Positions 60,717 to 64,000 of a stretch of 64,000 nt of DNA are shown here, one piece after another. A model generated the notes under the pieces. That model was given only the letters and a program-made list of their open reading frames with translations. It searched no databases and was not told the DNA's origin. Source of the stretch: UBA7672 sp965229115 (GTDB lineage Bacteria; Pseudomonadota; Alphaproteobacteria; Caulobacterales; Hyphomonadaceae); contig CBDDIR010000002.1 in assembly GCA_965229115.1 (NCBI GenBank), forward strand, positions 62,001 to 126,000, read 5' to 3'. A program made the translations under genes and the position numbers. The stretch's first letter is position 1. Each line of letters begins with the position of its first letter.

Positions 60717-61627
60717 CCCGCCTTTCCGTCACATGGCGGATGATATCTCCGCCAGTGATCGGCGATATCAGCGCGTCTTGTGATCCACACATCCGGTAGC
60801 GTTTTGACGTAGTCGAGGAACCGCTCGAAATCGGCAGCGCGTCCAGGCTTGCCGGCGAGACGACAATGCAGCCCGACGTTCATCATCTTCGGGGCCTGTT
60901 TTCCTTCGCGCAGCAGAAGGTCGCAGGCGCGTATCAGATAGGTCGAAAAATCCGTTGCCTGCAGCCCGAAGCCGTTGACGAAACGACCGTCATTGTTGTC
61001 GAGCGTATAGGGAACGACCAGTTGTGGCGTGTCGTTCTCATAAACCCAATAAGGCAGATCGTCGGCAAAGGAATCCGAGTCGTAGGCGAACCCGCCGATC
61101 TCACCGAGAAGCCGACGGGTATTAGGGCTCATCCTGCCCGTGTACCAGCCACTTGGGCGCTCGCCGGTTGCTTCTGTATGGAGGCGGATTGCCTCGAGGA
61201 TGTGCGTCCGCTCCTCCACTTCGGGCATCTGGGCATAGTTGATCCATTTCAGTCCATGCGACGCGATCTCCCATCCCGCCGACTTCATCGCGTTGATGGC
61301 GTCGGGATTTTTCTGGAGCGCCGTCGCAATTCCGAAGACGGTCACGGGCAGCGCACGCTCGGTAAAAAGGCGGTGAAGCCGCCAGAACCCCGCCCGGCTG
61401 CCATATTCATACTGGGACTCGACGTTGAAATTGCGCATTCCTTCCAGCGCCGACGTCGGTTCTTCGGTTAAAAAAGCTTCTGAGGCCCGATCTCCATGCA
61501 GGATCGAGTTTTCTCCGCCTTCCTCGTAGTTGACGACGAACTGGATCGCCAGCCGCGCCCCCTCGGGCCAACGAGGATCGACAGGCCTTTGACCATAGCC
61601 GATCAAATCGCGTGGATAGGGCTCCAT
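60713..61627 (-). CDS. PuuE-type allantoinase / polysaccharide-deacetylase-fold hydrolase
   Basis: A 304-aa NodB-fold protein of the allantoinase PuuE group: YPRDLIGYGQRPVDPRWPEGARLAIQFVVNYEEGGENS at the start, YEYGSRAGFWRLHRLF, EIASHGLKWI, and RPSGWYTGRMSPNTRRLL. Metal-free or metal-dependent cleavage of a cyclic ureide is expected. ATG 61627 lies 1 nt after the M20 hydrolase stop, so they share an operon. Confidence 0.85.
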   Translation of the reverse strand: MEPYPRDLIGYGQRPVDPRWPEGARLAIQFVVNYEEGGENSILHGDRASEAFLTEEPTSALEGMRNFNVESQYEYGSRAGFWRLHRLFTERALPVTVFGIATALQKNPDAINAMKSAGWEIASHGLKWINYAQMPEVEERTHILEAIRLHTEATGERPSGWYTGRMSPNTRRLLGEIGGFAYDSDSFADDLPYWVYENDTPQLVVPYTLDNNDGRFVNGFGLQATDFSTYLIRACDLLLREGKQAPKMMNVGLHCRLAGKPGRAADFERFLDYVKTLPDVWITRRADIADHWRRYHPPCDGKAG

Positions 61628-61628
61628 C

Positions 61629-62882
61629 TCAAGCTCCCTCATAGGCCAGGCGGTAAAGACCGGCGGCCAGAACCTCGATGCCGGCGACAATGTCGGGGAT
61701 CGAGGAGAACTCGTCGGGCGTGTGGCTCCGTCCGTCCTTGCTGCGCACGAAGATCATCGCCATTTTGGCAATCCGCGCCATCTGCTGTGAATCATGCCCC
61801 GCGCCGCTTGCCATCAGCATGACAGGCACGCCCTGATCGGCTGCAGCAGCCTTCAGCGTCGCGACGACTCCTTCATCGGAAGGGCAGGCCGGATGATCGA
61901 TCATCACCTTCCAGCTGATCTCGAGGCCCCTGCGCTTTGCCACTTCCAGCATGAAGTCTTCATGGGTTTCGTAGAGCTTCTGGCATTGAACCGGATCGGG
62001 ATGGCGCGCGTCGACCGTGAAAGAAACGGTGTCTGGAATGATGGCGGTCGCGTTCGGCTTCACGTTGACACGGCCGACAGTGGTGACGGCCGGGCGGCCC
62101 CATCGGTGCGCGGTATTGACGACGCCCGAGGCAATCTCGGCAAAACCCGCCATCGGGTCACGTCTGAGATCCATCGGAAAGGCGCCGGCATGATTTTGCG
62201 TACCCTTAAGTTCGACCTGATAGTGTCTGATGCCGGTAATCCCGGTAACGACGGCGACCGGCAGGTCGGCATGTTCCAGGATCGGACCCTGTTCGATATG
62301 CAATTCTACGAAAGTGTCGATGTCGTTGCGCCTGGCGTCCGGAATCTTTGCCGGATCGAGGCCGACGTCGCGCATTGCCGACGCAATCGTCTCGCCGGTA
62401 AAGGCGATTGTCGTATCCGGATCGGTCGCCGCGATCCGACCGGTGATTGCGCGTGAACCCCAGAAGTTTGCGGAGGGAAAGCGGCTCGACTCTTCTTCGC
62501 AGAAAGCAATACATTCCAGGTTTTTTTTCGGCGTGCCGAACTGTTCCTTCAGGGCCTTCAGCGCGATTAACCCCGCCAGTGCACCGAGGATACCGTCATA
62601 GCGGCCGCCTGGCGTCTGGGAATCGATGTGCGATCCCGAAACGACTGAGCCTCCCGCCGTGGAGCCCGGAAGTTTCCCCCAGACGTTGCCGACACTGTCC
62701 ATCCTGGCTTCAAGGCCAGCTTCCTCACACCACCTAGTGTAGAGCTTCGTCGCCTCGACCCATTCCGGCGAATAGACGGTGCGCGACACGCCCGTCCCAC
62801 CGTCGCTGCCATGTTCGGCCATGTCGAGGATCAGGCGTTCGACAAAGGCAGGATCTATAAAGATCTTCTTACGCTCTTCCAT
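61629..62882 (-). CDS. M20-family amidohydrolase (allantoate / N-carbamoyl-amino-acid hydrolase type)
   Basis: A 417-aa zinc hydrolase of the AllC/HyuC group. Metal ligands are visible in SGSHIDSQTPGGRYDGILG and FCEEESSRF, plus VELHIEQGPILEH and the late AGHDSQQMARIA. It should hydrolyse an N-carbamoyl or ureido bond, releasing ammonia and CO2 in the allantoate case. ATG 62882 is chosen over an upstream start. Part of a four-gene operon. Confidence 0.9.
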   Translation of the reverse strand: MEERKKIFIDPAFVERLILDMAEHGSDGGTGVSRTVYSPEWVEATKLYTRWCEEAGLEARMDSVGNVWGKLPGSTAGGSVVSGSHIDSQTPGGRYDGILGALAGLIALKALKEQFGTPKKNLECIAFCEEESSRFPSANFWGSRAITGRIAATDPDTTIAFTGETIASAMRDVGLDPAKIPDARRNDIDTFVELHIEQGPILEHADLPVAVVTGITGIRHYQVELKGTQNHAGAFPMDLRRDPMAGFAEIASGVVNTAHRWGRPAVTTVGRVNVKPNATAIIPDTVSFTVDARHPDPVQCQKLYETHEDFMLEVAKRRGLEISWKVMIDHPACPSDEGVVATLKAAAADQGVPVMLMASGAGHDSQQMARIAKMAMIFVRSKDGRSHTPDEFSSIPDIVAGIEVLAAGLYRLAYEGA

Positions 62883-62895
62883 TGCTCTGTCTCCT

Positions 62896-63246
62896 TCAGA
62901 CCGTCGCCGTGACCATGATCTCGACCGTGTAATCGGGTCTCGCCAGAGCCGCCTCGACACAGGCGCGGGCGGGTGAACCACCCTCGGCCACCCAGGCGTC
63001 CCAAACGCCGTTCATCTCGTCGAACTTGGAGATGTCTGTCAGCCAGATGGTTGCACTGACGATCTTGTCCTTGGCGGTTCCGGCCTCCTGCAGGAGTGCA
63101 TCAATTGCCTCCAGGATGGCTGCCGTCTGGTCTGCAACCGGCTTGCCTTCGGCACCCCTGGCGACCTGACCGGCCAGGAAGACGAAGCCGTTTGCCTTGA
63201 CGATCTGGCTCATTCTCTTTGCAGATTGCAGTCTGGTAATTGTCAT
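62896..63246 (-). CDS. RidA-family (Rid/YjgF) protein
   Basis: A 116-aa Rid-family protein: FVFLAGQVARGAEGKPVADQTAAILEAIDALL and SATIWLTDISKFDEMNGVWDAWV. The active-site Arg appears in GSPARACVEAAL, followed by the VEIMVTA strand. Such proteins hydrolyse reactive imines or, in pyrimidine/ureide operons, aminoacrylate-like intermediates. Confidence 0.9.
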   Translation of the reverse strand: MTITRLQSAKRMSQIVKANGFVFLAGQVARGAEGKPVADQTAAILEAIDALLQEAGTAKDKIVSATIWLTDISKFDEMNGVWDAWVAEGGSPARACVEAALARPDYTVEIMVTATV

Positions 63247-63249
63247 GTG

Positions 63250-63891
63250 TTAGGCCTTTGTGGTTTTCAGATAGGAAATGACGTCTTTCAGCGAGGTGAC
63301 GTCGCCGTAACGAAGATCGATGTCCGTGAGATTTGCTTGATGCGCTTCCGCCGACCGGTCCCCGACGGCTTCCTGGACGACGATCGGATGCAAATTGAGA
63401 TTGTGAGCGCTTTCTGCCGTCGCCCGTACGCACCCGCTGGTGCTGCATCCGGTGATGATCAGGGTATCGACTGAAAGCGACATGAGGTGCGCATCGAATG
63501 CCGTTCCCCAGAATGCAGAGGCGCGCGGCTTGATAATTAACGGCTCGCTTGGGCGCCGTTCCAGTCGCGGATCTAGTTCCGACAGGCCCGATCCTTCCGA
63601 AAGCGAGCGCCCGGCACTGGCGTGGGTCAGCTTGCGGCCGAGTGCGCCGGCGACATCGAAATCGCTGTAGCTCATCGTCGTGAAGAAGACGGGGTGGCCG
63701 TTTTCACGGGCCGCCGCCAGCACGTCAACGGTGGCGGCCATGACGCTTTCCAAGCGTCTGGAGCCGAGCGGAGACGTTTCGTCCAGCCAGGATTTCGCCA
63801 TGTCGATGACCACGACAGCCGGCCGTTTGCCAAAACCGACCCGGCCGCCGAAGCCGCGCGAAACGTAGAAGTCGTGAACACCTTCGTACAT
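63250..63891 (-). CDS. Isochorismatase-fold amidohydrolase (N-carbamoylsarcosine amidase-like)
   Basis: A 213-aa cysteine hydrolase. The catalytic triad can be placed as Asp in AVVVIDMAKSW, Lys in IIKPRASAFWGT and Cys in TGCSTSGCVRATAESA. The opening segment resembles N-carbamoylsarcosine amidases. It starts at ATG 63891. First gene of the minus-strand operon with RidA, M20 hydrolase and PuuE-like genes; substrate probably a carbamoylated amine or ureide. Confidence 0.85.
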   Translation of the reverse strand: MYEGVHDFYVSRGFGGRVGFGKRPAVVVIDMAKSWLDETSPLGSRRLESVMAATVDVLAAARENGHPVFFTTMSYSDFDVAGALGRKLTHASAGRSLSEGSGLSELDPRLERRPSEPLIIKPRASAFWGTAFDAHLMSLSVDTLIITGCSTSGCVRATAESAHNLNLHPIVVQEAVGDRSAEAHQANLTDIDLRYGDVTSLKDVISYLKTTKA

Positions 63892-63982
63892 ATTTATCCT
63901 TTCCACAGAACGATTTACTGCATATAGAATACATTGGTATCGTGACGTCAAGCGCCGATGAGGCACATAAGAGGAGTTTCGG
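63892..63982. promoter_or_regulatory. Divergent promoter at the window edge
   Basis: Short gap between the isochorismatase gene and a divergent gene. It contains TATAGAATACAT at 63923-63934, similar to TATAGAACATACAT in the IclR gene promoter, suggesting a shared operator. Confidence 0.4.
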
Positions 63983-64000
63983 ATGGATCTGGTGATCGAA
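63983..64000 (+). CDS. Start of a truncated gene (first six codons)
   Basis: ATG at 63983 preceded by GAGGAG encodes MDLVIE and runs off the window. Cyclic amidohydrolases (dihydropyrimidinase/allantoinase type) often begin this way and would fit the neighbourhood, but six codons cannot decide. Confidence 0.4.

Noticed and set aside
1..64000. CRISPR arrays, tRNA or rRNA genes
   Set aside because: No regularly spaced repeats, cloverleaf-like or rRNA-like sequence was noticed on either strand.

Overview
The window reads as a segment of a large repABC plasmid (or chromid) from a member of the Rhizobiales, most likely Rhizobiaceae (Rhizobium/Agrobacterium/Ensifer type). The main evidence is a complete repA-repB-repC replicon with its antisense RNA, a LuxI-type traI followed by a full trbBCDEJKLFGHI mating-pair operon, tra boxes between repA and traI, and the rhizobial plasmid families DUF1612, DUF1403 and ScpB-like. 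No chromosomal housekeeping gene, rRNA or tRNA is visible.

Layout. (1) 0-4.6 kb: a DnaQ-type exonuclease, then a compact module of a large serine recombinase and two ParB/RepB-like proteins, all on the minus strand with overlapping genes. (2) 4.6-19.5 kb: a dense defence island. It holds a PaeR7I/XhoI-type restriction-modification pair; a RES / 'beta' / sce7726 triad; a PP2C phosphatase followed by two Ser/Thr kinases; a four-gene ubiquitin-like conjugation operon (triple Ubl, E2, JAB peptidase, E1); and an XRE-ImmA-exonuclease I-like operon. By eye this island is more AT-rich than the flanking trb and catabolic genes. (3) 19.5-26 kb: DUF1612, a TniA-TniB-TniQ transposition set, ScpB-like and DUF1403. 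(4) 26-30.4 kb: repABC and its control elements. (5) 30.4-41.1 kb: the quorum-sensing control region, traI and the trb type IV secretion operon. (6) 41.1-42.2 kb: an IS110 relic. (7) 42.2-54.6 kb: a catabolic cluster with a glycerate kinase, two SDR dehydrogenases, an Fe3+/spermidine-type ABC transporter, a Baeyer-Villiger-type monooxygenase, two alpha/beta hydrolases, a LysR regulator and a NIPSNAP protein. (8) 54.6-59.8 kb: an insertion-sequence graveyard with a group II intron inside an IS630 relic, IS110 and IS256 pieces, a broken Crp/Fnr gene and one intact IS110 transposase. (9) 59.8-64 kb: an IclR-controlled ureide/N-carbamoyl compound cluster (PuuE-like, M20 amidohydrolase, RidA, isochorismatase fold), with the first codons of a divergent gene at the window edge.

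How the parts fit. Conjugation (trb) and replication (rep) share a promoter region with two tra boxes, so quorum sensing probably raises both copy number and transfer; the TraR receptor and the tra/oriT region must lie outside the window. The plasmid carries two metabolic cargo blocks and a defence island placed beside a recombinase module.

Best candidates for little-described biology: the PP2C-kinase(FHA-like)-kinase(cold-shock-like) operon at 11.4-14.6 kb, the RES/beta/sce7726 triad at 8.1-11.0 kb, and the Bub-type ubiquitin-like operon at 14.6-17.1 kb, whose E2-like protein has no cysteine in the usual catalytic half. All functions are inferred from sequence motifs recognised by eye; no searches were run.
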